Below, piece after piece: positions 1 to 8,909 of a stretch of DNA of 28,875 nt. Each line of letters begins with the position of its first letter. The first letter of the stretch is position 1. Origin of the DNA: Pseudomonadota bacterium (lineage in GTDB: Bacteria > Pseudomonadota > Gammaproteobacteria > Burkholderiales > Burkholderiaceae_B); NCBI GenBank assembly GCA_023425645.1, contig JAFACG010000020.1:1-28875 (forward strand), read 5' to 3'. The notes below the pieces were generated by a model that saw only the letters and a program-made list of their open reading frames with translations, was not told the origin of the DNA and made no database searches. The translations under genes were made by a program, and so were the position numbers.

Positions 1-404
1 AGCTGTCGCCCGGCTCGGTCATGACTTCCTGGCTGATCGACAATGACCCGCCGGCCAACTTCACCATAGACCAGGACACCGAGCTGCGCTCGACCGGCGA
101 CAGCGGCGCGGCCGTGCGCTATGTCAAGCAGAGCGTGGACATCGAGGAAGTGCGCAAGCACGTGCAGGCCGGCAAGCAGTGCACGCGCCTGGCCCTGACC
201 TGGGCCGAGCGCATCAGCTTCGTGCTGACCGACGCCCTGGACATCAAGCGCGTCAGCCCGCTGGACATCCTGACTGAAAAACAGGACGTCACCGCCGTCA
301 ACGACGACGAGATCTTCGATGCCGACATGACGCTGATGACGGCCGAGCTGGCCAACCTGATCGCCGACCTGGTCGGCGTGCTGGGCGGCGAGCGCAAATC
401 CTGA
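1..404 (+). CDS. rdgC: Recombination-associated protein RdgC, C-terminal part (5' end outside window)
   Basis: The reading frame is open from the first bases of the window (codons from position 3) to a TGA at 402-404, so only about the last 133 residues are present. The segment resembles the C-terminal half of RdgC: a tryptophan-containing stretch near the start, the block GKQCTRLALTWAERISFVL, and an ending rich in FDAD, LMT, ELA and LGGE motifs that matches the C terminus of E. coli RdgC from memory. RdgC is a ring-shaped double-stranded DNA binding protein that limits RecA activity in the nucleoid. An ATG at position 21 is internal and not a credible start. The gene converges on the AraC-family gene with a 16-base gap. 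Confidence 0.88.
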   Translation, partial: LSPGSVMTSWLIDNDPPANFTIDQDTELRSTGDSGAAVRYVKQSVDIEEVRKHVQAGKQCTRLALTWAERISFVLTDALDIKRVSPLDILTEKQDVTAVNDDEIFDADMTLMTAELANLIADLVGVLGGERKS

Positions 405-420
405 CCGCTGCGGCGCCGGG

Positions 421-1470
421 TCAGCCCAGTTCCCGCTGGGCTGCCCGGTACACGCCCGGCGTCATCCCCGTCCAATGCCGGAATGCGCGATGAAAGGTCG
501 CCGGCGAACTGAACTTCAGCGCATAGGCGATCTCGGCCAGCGACACTTCCCGGCGCGCCAGATAGAAAATGGCCAGGTCCCGGCGCAACTCGTCCTTGAT
601 GCCCTGGAACGACAGCCCCTCCCCGCCCAGCCTGCGTATCAGCGTACGCGGCGACATATGCAGCTTCCCGGATACTTCTTCCAGCGTACGCCCCAGATCG
701 GCGTGCAAGAGCTCGCGCACTTTCAGGCGCAAGGCATGCTCGCGATACGAGGTGAAGATCCAGTCGCGCGGCGCCCTCTCAAGGAACAGGCGCGCATCGG
801 CCTGGCTGCGTTCGGGGCGGATGGCGCCCAGCTCGGCGCGAAACAGAATCTGCGAGCGCCTTGCGTCGAACTGCATAGGCGCGGGGAACAGGATCGAGTA
901 ATCGGCCGCGAACGGCGGCCGCCCGAAGGCAAGCGCCACCTCCTGCACCGGAGCCTCGCGGCCGACCAGCCAGGAGACGATGCCGTGCGTCAGCTTCAGC
1001 ATCAGGGCGTGCCCGAAACGGTTGACCACGGCCCGTTCGCGGCGCGGCACCAGCATGACGCCCAGCGTCTGGCCCGATTGGACCAGGCTCAGGCTGTAGT
1101 CGTCCAGTAGAAGATTCCAGAACTGCGTGAAGCGATATAGCGCCACGTCGATGGCCGGCGCATCCCGGACAGCCCGCACGATGTACTTCAAGGAACCCGA
1201 ACGGATGGGCCGGCTCCACAAGCCCATCATCTCGTCGCCCGTGGCCCGCGCGCCCTCCTGATAAAGACGCACCAGCTGGTCGCGGGTCAGCCGGGAGACA
1301 GGCCGGTCCAGGAAGTCCTTGACGATGCCGGCCTGTCTCAGGCAATGATCCAGGACAGGCTCGGCGCACACGGCCCGCAAACTGGACAGCCAATCCTGCA
1401 CCAGATCCAGCGACACCGTCGCGGCGCTCACGTCCGCGGCATCGGCGCTGTCGACGGCCATCAGGTCCAT
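421..1470 (-). CDS. AraC-family transcriptional regulator (arabinose-binding-like N-terminal domain)
   Basis: A 349-residue protein. Residues about 30-215 look like the conserved N-terminal domain found in AraC relatives of the OruR/ArgR type. The C-terminal ~95 residues carry a double helix-turn-helix AraC domain: one unit around LEEVSGKLHMSPRTLIRRL and a second around SLAEIAYALKFSSPATFHRA, followed by the typical FRHWTGMTPGVYR ending. The ATG at 1470 has a GGGGGAG ribosome-binding site a few bases upstream. It is divergent from the acyl-CoA ligase at 1583, with about 112 bases between, so it probably controls the ligase-crotonase-symporter genes. The inducer is unknown; an acid or CoA ester from the pathway is an inference. 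Confidence 0.88.
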   Translation of the reverse strand: MDLMAVDSADAADVSAATVSLDLVQDWLSSLRAVCAEPVLDHCLRQAGIVKDFLDRPVSRLTRDQLVRLYQEGARATGDEMMGLWSRPIRSGSLKYIVRAVRDAPAIDVALYRFTQFWNLLLDDYSLSLVQSGQTLGVMLVPRRERAVVNRFGHALMLKLTHGIVSWLVGREAPVQEVALAFGRPPFAADYSILFPAPMQFDARRSQILFRAELGAIRPERSQADARLFLERAPRDWIFTSYREHALRLKVRELLHADLGRTLEEVSGKLHMSPRTLIRRLGGEGLSFQGIKDELRRDLAIFYLARREVSLAEIAYALKFSSPATFHRAFRHWTGMTPGVYRAAQRELG

Positions 1471-1515
1471 GTCTCCCCCAAACAGAATATTGTCAGTTTT
1501 TGCATATGCAGCGTC

Positions 1516-1529
1516 GCAATTGGCAATTG
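1516..1529. repeat. Tandem 7-bp repeat in the divergent regulator/ligase promoter region
   Basis: Two adjacent copies of GCAATTG (1516-1522 and 1523-1529), each containing the palindrome CAATTG. A perfect 10-bp palindrome TGCATATGCA lies just before at 1501-1510. Both are in the 112-base gap between the AraC-family gene and the ligase and could be regulator sites. No convincing sigma-70 promoter could be assigned here. Confidence 0.35.
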
Positions 1530-1582
1530 GGCTCGTTAACGAAGCAGCCTATGCTCCAACCATACAACAAGGAGACCTTGCC

Positions 1583-3190
1583 ATGGCGCCAGCCGCAAAC
1601 ATGATGCGCATGCCCTTGCTCATCAGCTCCATTCTCACGCATGCCGCAGAAAACAACCCCGCCCAGCAAATCATCACGGCCCTGGACCAGGGCGAACTGC
1701 ATGTCTGCACATATCGGGAGTTCGCGCAACGGGTCCAGGCGCTGGCGCTGGGCATGGCGCTGCGGGGCCTGGAACCAGGCGACCGCGTGGCGACATTGGC
1801 ATGGAACACCTACCGCCATCTGGAAATCTATTACGCTACGGCCGGCATGGGCGCCGTCTGCCACACCGTCAATCCCCGCCTGACGCGCGAGCAGATCGCC
1901 TTCATCATCAACGACGCCCAGGATGCGGCGTTGTTCTACGACGATCATTTCATCGAACTGGCGGCCTACCTGCAGGAACGCTGCCCCAGCGTCCGGCACT
2001 GGGTGCGCATGGGCGCCGCCCGCCAGGGCGCGCCGGACGAGGACTACGAAACCTGGCTGGCCCAGGACGCCGCCGGGTTCCAGTGGCCCGACTTCGACGA
2101 GAACACCGCCTGCGGCCTGTGCTACACCTCCGGCACCACCGGGGAGCCCAAAGGCGCGCTGTACTCGCACCGCTCCACCGTGCTGCATGCCTATGCATCA
2201 TGCCATCCCAACGCGCTGTCCATCTCCGGCAACGATACCGTCATGCCGCTGGTGCCGATGTTTCACGTCAATGCCTGGGGCCTGCCTTATTCCGCCCTGC
2301 TGTCCGGCGCCCGGATCGTGCTGCCCGGCGCCGGCATGCAAGGAAATCGCCTGTACGAACTGTGCGAGCGCACCGGCGTCACCCTGTCGGCGGGCGTGCC
2401 CACGGTATGGAAGAACGTGCTCGACCACGTCCAGGAGAAGGATCTGGCATTCAGCACGCTGCGGCGCATCGTGATCGGCGGCGCCGCCTGCCCGCCCCAC
2501 ATGATCGCTTCCTTTGCGCAACGCAAGGTGACGGTGCGCCACGCATGGGGCATGACCGAGACCTCTCCCCTGGGGACGGTCTGCCAGCTGCTGCCCCGGC
2601 ACGAAGCGCTGCCCGACGAGGAAAAACAGCACATGCTGACCTCCCAGGGACGGGCGCTCTTTGGCGTGCGCTTCAAGATCGTCGACGACCAGGGGCGCGA
2701 CCTGCCGCACGACGGCCTCAGCACCGGACACCTGATGGTTCAGGGCAACTGGGTGATCGCGCGCTACTACGGAAAGGCGCAGGACGCGACCGAGGACGGC
2801 TGGTTCCGCACCGGCGACGTGGGCTCCATCGATGCGGACGGTTACCTGCGCATCACGGACAGAAGCAAGGATGTCATCAAATCGGGCGGCGAATGGATCT
2901 CGTCCATCGAGATCGAGAACATCGCGATGGAAGAACCGCGGATCGAGCTGGCGGCCTGCGTCGCGGACGCGGATGACAAATGGGGCGAACGCCCTGTCCT
3001 GTTCGTAGTTCCGAAACCGAGCGCCGATCTGAGCGAAGCCCACGTGCTCGCACGCTACGACGGGCGGGTCGCCAGGTGGTCCTGCCCGGACCGGGTCGTG
3101 TTCATCGACGAGATGCCCATGACCGCCACGGGAAAAATCCAGAAATCCGCGCTGCGCCAATGGCTGGCGGACAAAGCCGCGCCGCGCTAG
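1583..3190 (+). CDS. AlkK-like medium/long-chain fatty acyl-CoA ligase
   Basis: A 535-residue AMP-forming acyl-CoA synthetase that would activate a carboxylic acid to its CoA thioester through an acyl-adenylate in the cytoplasm. The ATP-binding motif YTSGTTGEPKG is at residues 181-191, followed by a YSHRSTVLHA block; HAWGMTE, the GWFRTGD hinge region (from residue 406) and the C-terminal catalytic lysine (K518, in ATGKIQ) are all present. The sequence closely resembles Pseudomonas AlkK, a medium-chain ligase. The start at 1583 is chosen because AAGGAG lies at 1569-1574; the frame is open back to 1469 but that part has no ribosome-binding site. It heads a probable operon with the crotonase (43 bases downstream). 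Chain length and exact substrate cannot be read from the sequence. Confidence 0.9.
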   Translation: MAPAANMMRMPLLISSILTHAAENNPAQQIITALDQGELHVCTYREFAQRVQALALGMALRGLEPGDRVATLAWNTYRHLEIYYATAGMGAVCHTVNPRLTREQIAFIINDAQDAALFYDDHFIELAAYLQERCPSVRHWVRMGAARQGAPDEDYETWLAQDAAGFQWPDFDENTACGLCYTSGTTGEPKGALYSHRSTVLHAYASCHPNALSISGNDTVMPLVPMFHVNAWGLPYSALLSGARIVLPGAGMQGNRLYELCERTGVTLSAGVPTVWKNVLDHVQEKDLAFSTLRRIVIGGAACPPHMIASFAQRKVTVRHAWGMTETSPLGTVCQLLPRHEALPDEEKQHMLTSQGRALFGVRFKIVDDQGRDLPHDGLSTGHLMVQGNWVIARYYGKAQDATEDGWFRTGDVGSIDADGYLRITDRSKDVIKSGGEWISSIEIENIAMEEPRIELAACVADADDKWGERPVLFVVPKPSADLSEAHVLARYDGRVARWSCPDRVVFIDEMPMTATGKIQKSALRQWLADKAAPR

Positions 3191-3233
3191 CGCCTGTCGG
3201 CGCACACCCCTTCCCCATTCTAGGAGTTTGATT

Positions 3234-4028
3234 ATGGCAGCACCCTTCCTGCTCACGACCGAGCTGGACGACATCGGTATCGTCACGCTGAACAAGGCGC
3301 ACAAGCGCAACGCGCTGGACGAAGAAGCCATCGCCGAGATCGACGCGTATTTCTCCAACGTCCCCGAGCACATACGGGTCATTCTGATGAAGGCGCAGGG
3401 CGATCATTTCTGCGCCGGCCTGGACCTGAAGGAACACCACGACAAGGCGCGCAGCGCCGTCGATTTCCTGCGCGTCTGCCAGGGCTGGCACCGCGCCTTC
3501 GACAAGATCCAGCACGGCGGCATTCCCGTGATCGCCTGCCTGCAGGGCGCCGTCGTGGGCGGCGGCCTGGAGCTGGCCAGCGCCGCGCACGTGCGGGTCG
3601 CCGACAAGAGCACCTTCTTCGCCTTGCCTGAAGGCACGCGCGGCATCTTCACCGGCGGAGGCGCCACGGTGCGCACCGCCAAGATCATCTCGGCCAACCG
3701 CATGGTGGAGCTGATGCTGACCGGCCGGGTGCTGGACGCGCACGAAGGCGAGCGCCTGGGCCTGGCCCACTACGTCTGCAACACCGACGCAAACCCCAAA
3801 TCCGCGTACGAGCTCGGCCTGGAGCTCGCGCAGCGCATTGCCGGCAATGCGGTCCTGTCGAACTACGCCATCGTCAGTTCGATCAGCCGCATTGGCGACA
3901 TGGCCGCCACCGAAGGGCTCTTCACCGAGGGCCTGATGGCGGCCGTTGTACAGACCGGGCGGGACGTGCAGGAGCGCCTGAGCGAGTTCGTGAACAAGAA
4001 AGCTCATAAAGTGAGGCCGACCTCCTGA
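3234..4028 (+). CDS. Crotonase / enoyl-CoA hydratase family protein
   Basis: A 264-residue crotonase-fold protein. The oxyanion-hole segment HFCAGLDLKEH and the GGGLELA segment are present. Both glutamates used by true enoyl-CoA hydratases appear conserved: E113 in GGGLELA and E133 in ALPEGTRG. It is therefore predicted to add water to a 2-enoyl-CoA, giving a 3-hydroxyacyl-CoA. The ATG at 3234 follows AGGAG at 3222-3226; a TTG two codons earlier is less likely. It lies between the acyl-CoA ligase and the symporter genes, which suggests it acts on the CoA ester made by the ligase. It lacks the long partner domain of multifunctional FadB or FadJ. A lyase or isomerase activity of the same fold remains possible. 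Confidence 0.87.
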   Translation: MAAPFLLTTELDDIGIVTLNKAHKRNALDEEAIAEIDAYFSNVPEHIRVILMKAQGDHFCAGLDLKEHHDKARSAVDFLRVCQGWHRAFDKIQHGGIPVIACLQGAVVGGGLELASAAHVRVADKSTFFALPEGTRGIFTGGGATVRTAKIISANRMVELMLTGRVLDAHEGERLGLAHYVCNTDANPKSAYELGLELAQRIAGNAVLSNYAIVSSISRIGDMAATEGLFTEGLMAAVVQTGRDVQERLSEFVNKKAHKVRPTS

Positions 4029-4080
4029 CCACCGGCCGGGCGGACATGGGCGACCAACAGAACAAGGACGGAGACAAACC

Positions 4081-4398
4081 ATGCTGTCGAACGAAGAAAT
4101 CTGCCGGCGCCTGTCCGGCCTGCCCGAGTACGAACGGCTCAAGTCGCAGCGCCGGCGCCTGGCCTTTGCCTGCGCCGGCCTGTGCCTGGGCCTGTGCGCC
4201 GGCTTCATCCTGGCCGCCGTGCTCTGGCCAGCCGCGCTGGCGCACCCCCTCAACGACCAGGGGACCGTCACCAGCGGGCTGCTGTACGCCGTTGGGCTGA
4301 TCCTGCTGTCCTGGCTGCTGACGGGCGCCTACATCCACGTGGCCAATTCGCGCTTCGACCCCATGCGCGATCGCCTGCTGGCACAGGTGCGGCCATGA
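4081..4398 (+). CDS. DUF485 small membrane protein, symporter partner
   Basis: A 105-residue protein with two predicted membrane helices (about residues 27-50 and 65-85), a cytosolic N-terminal LSGLPEYERLKSQRRR segment and a short positively charged tail. This is the usual form of DUF485 proteins (YjcH type), which are encoded directly before ActP-type sodium:carboxylate symporters. A GGAG ribosome-binding site lies just upstream. Its stop codon overlaps the symporter start as ATGA at 4395-4398, implying coupled translation. Its molecular role in the family is not well established; an accessory subunit of the transporter is likely. Confidence 0.85.
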   Translation: MLSNEEICRRLSGLPEYERLKSQRRRLAFACAGLCLGLCAGFILAAVLWPAALAHPLNDQGTVTSGLLYAVGLILLSWLLTGAYIHVANSRFDPMRDRLLAQVRP

Positions 4399-5963
4399 AC
4401 ACGCAAGCCATCCTGATCTTCGCCGGCTTCGTGCTGGTCACCCTGGGGATCACCTACTGGGCCTCGCTCAGGACCCGCTCCAGCGCCGACTTCTACACCG
4501 CGGGCGGCGGCATCACGGGCACCCAGAACGGGCTGGCCATCGTGGGCGACTACATGTCCGCCGCCACGCTGCTGGGCATCTCCTCCCTGGCGTTTTCCAA
4601 TGGGTTCGACTCCCTGATCTATGCCGTGTGCGCCTTCATGGGCTGGCCCATCGTCATGTTCCTGATCGCCGAACGGCTGCGCAACCTGGGCCGCTACACG
4701 CTCAGCGACATCGTCTCCTACCGGCTCGACGAACGCAGCACCCGGATATTCACCGCGATCAGTTCGCTGACGGTGGTCTTGTTCTATCTGATCGTCCAGA
4801 TGGTGGGCGCGGGCCAGCTGGTGCAGTTGCTGTTCGGGATCGACTACGCTTACGCCGTGATCGCGGTGGGCCTGCTGATGATGGTCTACGTCGTGCTCGG
4901 CGGCATGGTCGCCACGACCTGGGTGCAGATCATCAAGGCCGTGCTGATGCTGGGCAATGGCGTACTGATGGCCGTGCTGGCGCTGGGCTATTTCGACTTC
5001 GACTTTTCCGCCCTGGTGGCGGCCGCCTCGGAGCGGCACCCGGCGGGCGAAGCCATGAAGGGCCCCTGGAAGCTGATGGCGGACCCGTTCTCGGGCTTCT
5101 CGCTGGCACTATCGCTGGTTTTCGGCATCGCCGGCCTGCCCCACATCATGATGCGCTTCTTCACCGTGCCCGACGCGCGCGCAGCCCGCAAATCGGTATT
5201 CGTGGCGACGGGGCTGATGGGCGTGTTTTTCGTGCTCATCTGTTTCCTGGGCCTGAGCGCCATGGCGATCCTGCCGGACTATCCCGCATTCTACGTCGAC
5301 GGCAAGGTGGGCGGCCCCGTGCTGGGCGGCTCGAACATGCCCATCATGCACCTGGCCACGGCGCTGGGCGGCAATCTGCTGTTCGGCCTGCTGGCCGCGG
5401 TATCCTTCGCCACCATTCTCGCCGTGGTCAGCGGCCTGACGCTGGCGGGGGCTTCGGCCGCGGCGCACGACCTGTACGCCAAGGTGCTGCGGCGCGGCAA
5501 TGTGTCCGCCGCGCAGGCCATGCGCGTGAACCGCCTGGCTTCGATCGGCATAGGACTGGTCGCCATCGTCCTTGGCTTGCTGTTCCGCGACCAGAATGTG
5601 GCTTTTCTGGTGGCCCTGGCATTCAGCATCGCGGCCTCCGCCAATTTCCCCGTGTTGCTCATGTCCATGTACTGGCGCGGGCTGACCACGCGCGGCGCCC
5701 TGGCCGGGGGCCTGGCGGGACTGAGCGTGGCCCTGGCGCTGGTGATCCTGTCGCCCGCCGTCTGGGTCCGCATCTTCGGTTTTCCCGCCGCCGTGTTCCC
5801 TTACGACTATCCGACGCTGATCTCCATGCCCCTGGCCTTCCTGACCATCGTGGCGGTATCCGCCGCGGATCGCAGCCGCCGCGCCGCGCAGGACCGCGCC
5901 GGCTTCCCGGCGCAGGAAGCCCGGGCCGAGACGGCGGTCGGCATCGCGGCCGCTTCCCACTGA
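4395..5963 (+). CDS. ActP-like sodium:carboxylate (acetate-type) symporter
   Basis: A 522-residue inner-membrane protein of the sodium:solute symporter family with about 13 hydrophobic segments. Family features include the early [20 protein letters not shown] region, [11 protein letters not shown], the [21 protein letters not shown] loop and the internal [20 protein letters not shown] helix. These match ActP/MctC-type monocarboxylate transporters. The start overlaps the stop of the DUF485 gene by four bases. Placed after an acyl-CoA ligase and a crotonase, it probably imports the acid on which they act. The name ActP is avoided because acetate itself is not shown to be the substrate. A strong terminator follows at 5968-5997. 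Confidence 0.88.
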   Translation: MNTQAILIFAGFVLVTLGITYWASLRTRSSADFYTAGGGITGTQNGLAIVGDYMSAATLLGISSLAFSNGFDSLIYAVCAFMGWPIVMFLIAERLRNLGRYTLSDIVSYRLDERSTRIFTAISSLTVVLFYLIVQMVGAGQLVQLLFGIDYAYAVIAVGLLMMVYVVLGGMVATTWVQIIKAVLMLGNGVLMAVLALGYFDFDFSALVAAASERHPAGEAMKGPWKLMADPFSGFSLALSLVFGIAGLPHIMMRFFTVPDARAARKSVFVATGLMGVFFVLICFLGLSAMAILPDYPAFYVDGKVGGPVLGGSNMPIMHLATALGGNLLFGLLAAVSFATILAVVSGLTLAGASAAAHDLYAKVLRRGNVSAAQAMRVNRLASIGIGLVAIVLGLLFRDQNVAFLVALAFSIAASANFPVLLMSMYWRGLTTRGALAGGLAGLSVALALVILSPAVWVRIFGFPAAVFPYDYPTLISMPLAFLTIVAVSAADRSRRAAQDRAGFPAQEARAETAVGIAAASH

Positions 5964-5967
5964 ACCG

Positions 5968-5997
5968 GGCGGCCCGCTGCGGGCCGCCGCCCTTTTT
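5968..5997 (+). terminator. Intrinsic terminator after the symporter gene
   Basis: Perfect 9-bp stem GGCGGCCCG (5968-5976) and CGGGCCGCC (5980-5988) with a three-base loop, then GCCC and TTTTT at 5993-5997. It sits five bases after the symporter stop and 30 bases before the dehydrogenase start, so it should reduce read-through into that gene. Confidence 0.8.
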
Positions 5998-6027
5998 GTT
6001 GCAACCCACCTGAGCAGGAGCTTCACC

Positions 6028-7548
6028 ATGACAGACCCCAAGGTCCAGGAGATCGCCCACTACATCGGAGGCAGCCTCCAGGCCGGCGCCGGCGCCCGGA
6101 CGCAGCCCATCTACAATCCCGCGAGCGGACGGGTCGCCGGCCACGTGAGACTGGCCGACGCGCAGGATGTCGACGATGCCGTCGCCTGCGCCAGGGCGGC
6201 CTTCCCCGCCTGGTCTGACACCCCGCCCGTGCGTCGCGCCCGCGTGCTGTTCAGATTCCTTGCCCTGCTGAACGAGCACAGGGACGCGCTGGCGGCGCTG
6301 ATCACGGCCGAGCACGGCAAGGTCTTCTCCGACGCGCAGGGCGAAGTGACCCGCGGCATAGAGATCGTCGAGTTCGCCTGCGGCATTCCGCAACTCCTGA
6401 AAGGCGACTACACCGATCAGGTCAGCACGGGCATCGACAACTGGACCCTGCGCCAGCCGCTGGGCGTGGTCGCCGGCATCACGCCTTTCAACTTTCCGGT
6501 CATGGTGCCCATGTGGATGTTCCCCGTGGCCATCGCGGCCGGCAACTGCTTCGTGCTCAAGCCCAGCCCCATAGACCCCAGCCCCAGCCTGTTCATCGCC
6601 GACCTGCTCAAGCAGGCCGGCCTGCCCGACGGCGTGTTCAACGTCGTGCAAGGAGACAAGGAAGCGGTGGACGCTTTGGTCGAGCATCCGGACGTGCAGG
6701 CCGTGTCCTTCGTCGGCTCCACGCCGATCGCCCAGCGCCTGTACGAGAAGGGCGCCGCCCGCGGCAAGCGCATCCAGGCCCTGGGAGGCGCCAAGAACCA
6801 CCTGGTCGTGATGCCCGACGCCGACCTGGATCTGGTGGTCGACGCCTTGGTCGGCGCGGCCTACGGCTCGGCCGGCGAACGCTGCATGGCGGTGTCCGTC
6901 GCCGTGCTGGTGGCCGAGGCCGCCGATCGCATTCTCCCGGCCCTGGAATCACGCACCCGCGCCTTGAAAATCCGCAACGGCATGGATCCGCAGGCCGAGA
7001 TGGGCCCCATCGTCAGCCCGCAGGCGCATGCGCGCATCACCGAGCACATCGCCCAGGGCGTGCGCGAAGGCGCGCTGCTGCGGGTCGACGGCAGGACTTT
7101 CGAGGGCGCCCTGGCCGGCGAGGGCTGCCGGGACGGCTTCTGGCTGGGCGGCACCCTCTTCGATCATGTCACGCCCGACATGAGCATCTACAAGGAAGAG
7201 ATCTTCGGACCGGTCCTGTGCTGCGTGCGCGTGCCCGATCTGGCCGCCGCCATACAGTTGATCAACCGGCATGAGTTCGGCAACGGCGTGGCCTGCTTCA
7301 CAAGTGACGGCAATGTGGCGCGCGAGTTCGGCCGGCGCATCCAGGTGGGCATGGTAGGCATCAATGTGCCCATCCCCGTGCCCATGGCCTGGCACGGCTT
7401 CGGCGGCTGGAAGAAAAGCCTGTTCGGCGACATGCACGCCTATGGCGAGGAAGGCGTGCGCTTCTATACGCGGCAGAAGTCCATCATGCAGCGCTGGCCC
7501 GAAAGCATGGCCAAAGGAGCGGAATTCGTCATGCCTACGGCCAAGTAA
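6028..7548 (+). CDS. mmsA: CoA-acylating methylmalonate-semialdehyde dehydrogenase
   Basis: A 506-residue aldehyde dehydrogenase. In this family methylmalonate semialdehyde (or malonate semialdehyde) is oxidised with NAD+ and CoA to propionyl-CoA (or acetyl-CoA) plus CO2. Diagnostic features are the N-terminal HYIGG start, [35 protein letters not shown] in the Rossmann region, and GSAGERCMA with the catalytic cysteine at residue 286; the C-terminal [17 protein letters not shown] is also typical. Length is normal for the family. ATG 6028 is preceded by AGGAG at 6016-6020. It lies on the same strand as the ligase-crotonase-symporter genes but after a terminator, so it may have its own promoter or depend on read-through. 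No beta-hydroxyacid dehydrogenase (MmsB) is nearby. Confidence 0.92.
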   Translation: MTDPKVQEIAHYIGGSLQAGAGARTQPIYNPASGRVAGHVRLADAQDVDDAVACARAAFPAWSDTPPVRRARVLFRFLALLNEHRDALAALITAEHGKVFSDAQGEVTRGIEIVEFACGIPQLLKGDYTDQVSTGIDNWTLRQPLGVVAGITPFNFPVMVPMWMFPVAIAAGNCFVLKPSPIDPSPSLFIADLLKQAGLPDGVFNVVQGDKEAVDALVEHPDVQAVSFVGSTPIAQRLYEKGAARGKRIQALGGAKNHLVVMPDADLDLVVDALVGAAYGSAGERCMAVSVAVLVAEAADRILPALESRTRALKIRNGMDPQAEMGPIVSPQAHARITEHIAQGVREGALLRVDGRTFEGALAGEGCRDGFWLGGTLFDHVTPDMSIYKEEIFGPVLCCVRVPDLAAAIQLINRHEFGNGVACFTSDGNVAREFGRRIQVGMVGINVPIPVPMAWHGFGGWKKSLFGDMHAYGEEGVRFYTRQKSIMQRWPESMAKGAEFVMPTAK

Positions 7549-7550
7549 GC

Positions 7551-7590
7551 AAAACGGCCCCCCGGGCGCCATGGCGGGCGCGGGGGGCCG
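7551..7590 (-). terminator. Intrinsic terminator of pyrB, between convergent genes
   Basis: A perfect 10-bp stem: CGGCCCCCCG at 7555-7564 pairs with CGGGGGGCCG at 7581-7590, with a 16-base loop. Read on the minus strand the stem is followed by TTTT (A-run 7551-7554), so it best serves pyrB. On the plus strand there is no T-run, but the hairpin may also affect mmsA transcripts. Confidence 0.65.
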
Positions 7591-7606
7591 CAGCCGCGGC
7601 GGCGCG

Positions 7607-8902
7607 TCAGTACATGCCGTGGAAGACCGCGTCGTCGGGGCCGACGTGCGAAGGCGGGCTCCAGGTGACGTCGCGCATGGAATGCTGCACCAGGGTCTCC
7701 ACGCCCAGCAGCACGGCGAAGATGGCCATGCGCACCGGGATGCCGTTGTCGGCCTGGCGGAAGATGGCCAGGCGCGGATCATGGTTCAGGTCCACGCTCA
7801 GGTCGTGCGCGCCTTCACGGCTGTCGCGCGGCAGCGGGTGCATGACGATCACGTCGGGCCCGCAGCACTGGTCGATGATGGCCTTGCTGACCTGGAAATC
7901 CGCGGTGTAGCTGTCGCCCTGGCCTTCCGCGAAACGTTCCTTCTGCACGCGGGTGGCATAGATCACGTCCACGCCGGGCAGGCCTTTTTCCAGGGAATGC
8001 GTCTGTTCGATCACGTGCTTGCCCTGCTTGGCCACCTGCTGCACGATGTCCTCGGGCATTTCCAGGCCGGGGGGCGAGATCAGGGTGAACTTCAAGCCGC
8101 GGTACATGCCCAGCAGCTTGATCAGGGAATGCACCGTGCGGCCGTATTTCAGGTCGCCCACCATGGCGATGTGCGCGCCGTCCAGCAGTTTGCCCAGGCG
8201 GGAAAACTCGGTGCTGATGGTGTAGAGGTCCAGCAGGGCCTGGCTGGGGTGCTCTCCGGCGCCGTCGCCGCCGTTGACCACGGGGATGTTGGTGGCGCGG
8301 GCGAATTCGGCCACCGAGCCTTGTTCAGGGTGGCGGATCACCATGGCGTCCACATAGCCGCTCATCACGCGGCTGGTGTCATAGATGGATTCACCCTTGG
8401 CCATGGACGAAAACGTGAAGCCGGTGGTGTCGCAGACCGAGCCGCCAAGACGGCAGAAAGCGGCGCCGAAGCTGACGCGGGTGCGGGTCGAGGCTTCGAA
8501 GAACAGATTGCCCAGAACGGCGCCTTCCAACACGCGCGACACTTTCTGGCGGCGTGCAATGGGCTGCATGATGTCGGCCAGGCTGCACAGCTCTTCCACG
8601 GTTTCGCGCGTGAACTGGTCCACCGACAGCAACTGGTGCTTGCCGCCGACGGCGATACGGTCGCGCAGCGGACCGGACTGTGCGCTCTGCGCATATTTAT
8701 TGAGCAGGGCCTCGTTTTCCACGATTTCCGTCACGAAGCGCTGGACCACTTCCGGCATGGCCCGCGACTCCAGCGAGCCTTCCGGCAATAGCCATGTATC
8801 CAGGGCGCGGCGCTTGACGCCAATGCGAGCGGCGAATACGTCGCGGGTCAGGTTCAGGCGACGCATCGCATCGCGCAAAAATACTTGTTGGGAAACGGCC
8901 AT
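7607..8902 (-). CDS. pyrB: Aspartate carbamoyltransferase with N-terminal helix-turn-helix extension
   Basis: A 431-residue protein catalysing carbamoyl phosphate + aspartate to carbamoyl-aspartate, the first committed step of pyrimidine synthesis. Carbamoyl-phosphate binding STRTR is at residues 138-142, the KGES loop at 169-172, HPSQALLD at 218-225 and HPLPRD at 355-360. The catalytic part starts near residue 90, so it carries about 90 extra N-terminal residues compared with the 311-residue E. coli PyrB. That extension reads like an XRE-type helix-turn-helix: helix around FLRDAMRRLN, then TRDVFAARIGV and KRRALDTWLL (residues 19-39). A similar long PyrB occurs in Burkholderia from memory. 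No Shine-Dalgarno is visible before ATG 8902. No pyrI is adjacent. The upstream region has a strong dyad (see 8910-8971). Confidence 0.92.
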   Translation of the reverse strand: MAVSQQVFLRDAMRRLNLTRDVFAARIGVKRRALDTWLLPEGSLESRAMPEVVQRFVTEIVENEALLNKYAQSAQSGPLRDRIAVGGKHQLLSVDQFTRETVEELCSLADIMQPIARRQKVSRVLEGAVLGNLFFEASTRTRVSFGAAFCRLGGSVCDTTGFTFSSMAKGESIYDTSRVMSGYVDAMVIRHPEQGSVAEFARATNIPVVNGGDGAGEHPSQALLDLYTISTEFSRLGKLLDGAHIAMVGDLKYGRTVHSLIKLLGMYRGLKFTLISPPGLEMPEDIVQQVAKQGKHVIEQTHSLEKGLPGVDVIYATRVQKERFAEGQGDSYTADFQVSKAIIDQCCGPDVIVMHPLPRDSREGAHDLSVDLNHDPRLAIFRQADNGIPVRMAIFAVLLGVETLVQHSMRDVTWSPPSHVGPDDAVFHGMY

Positions 8903-8909
8903 GTGGAGT

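Noticed and set aside
401..424. CTGACC/GGTCAG hairpin between rdgC and the AraC-type gene
   Set aside because: Six-base stem with a 12-base loop and no T-run on either strand; too weak to call a terminator.
1469..1582. Upstream extension of the acyl-CoA ligase to position 1469
   Set aside because: The extra 38 residues have no ribosome-binding site and do not resemble the family, while AAGGAG sits correctly before 1583.
4628..6013. A 461-codon plus-strand frame inside the symporter gene
   Set aside because: Arg/Gly/Pro/His-rich translation in an alternative frame of a clear membrane protein; no start signal.
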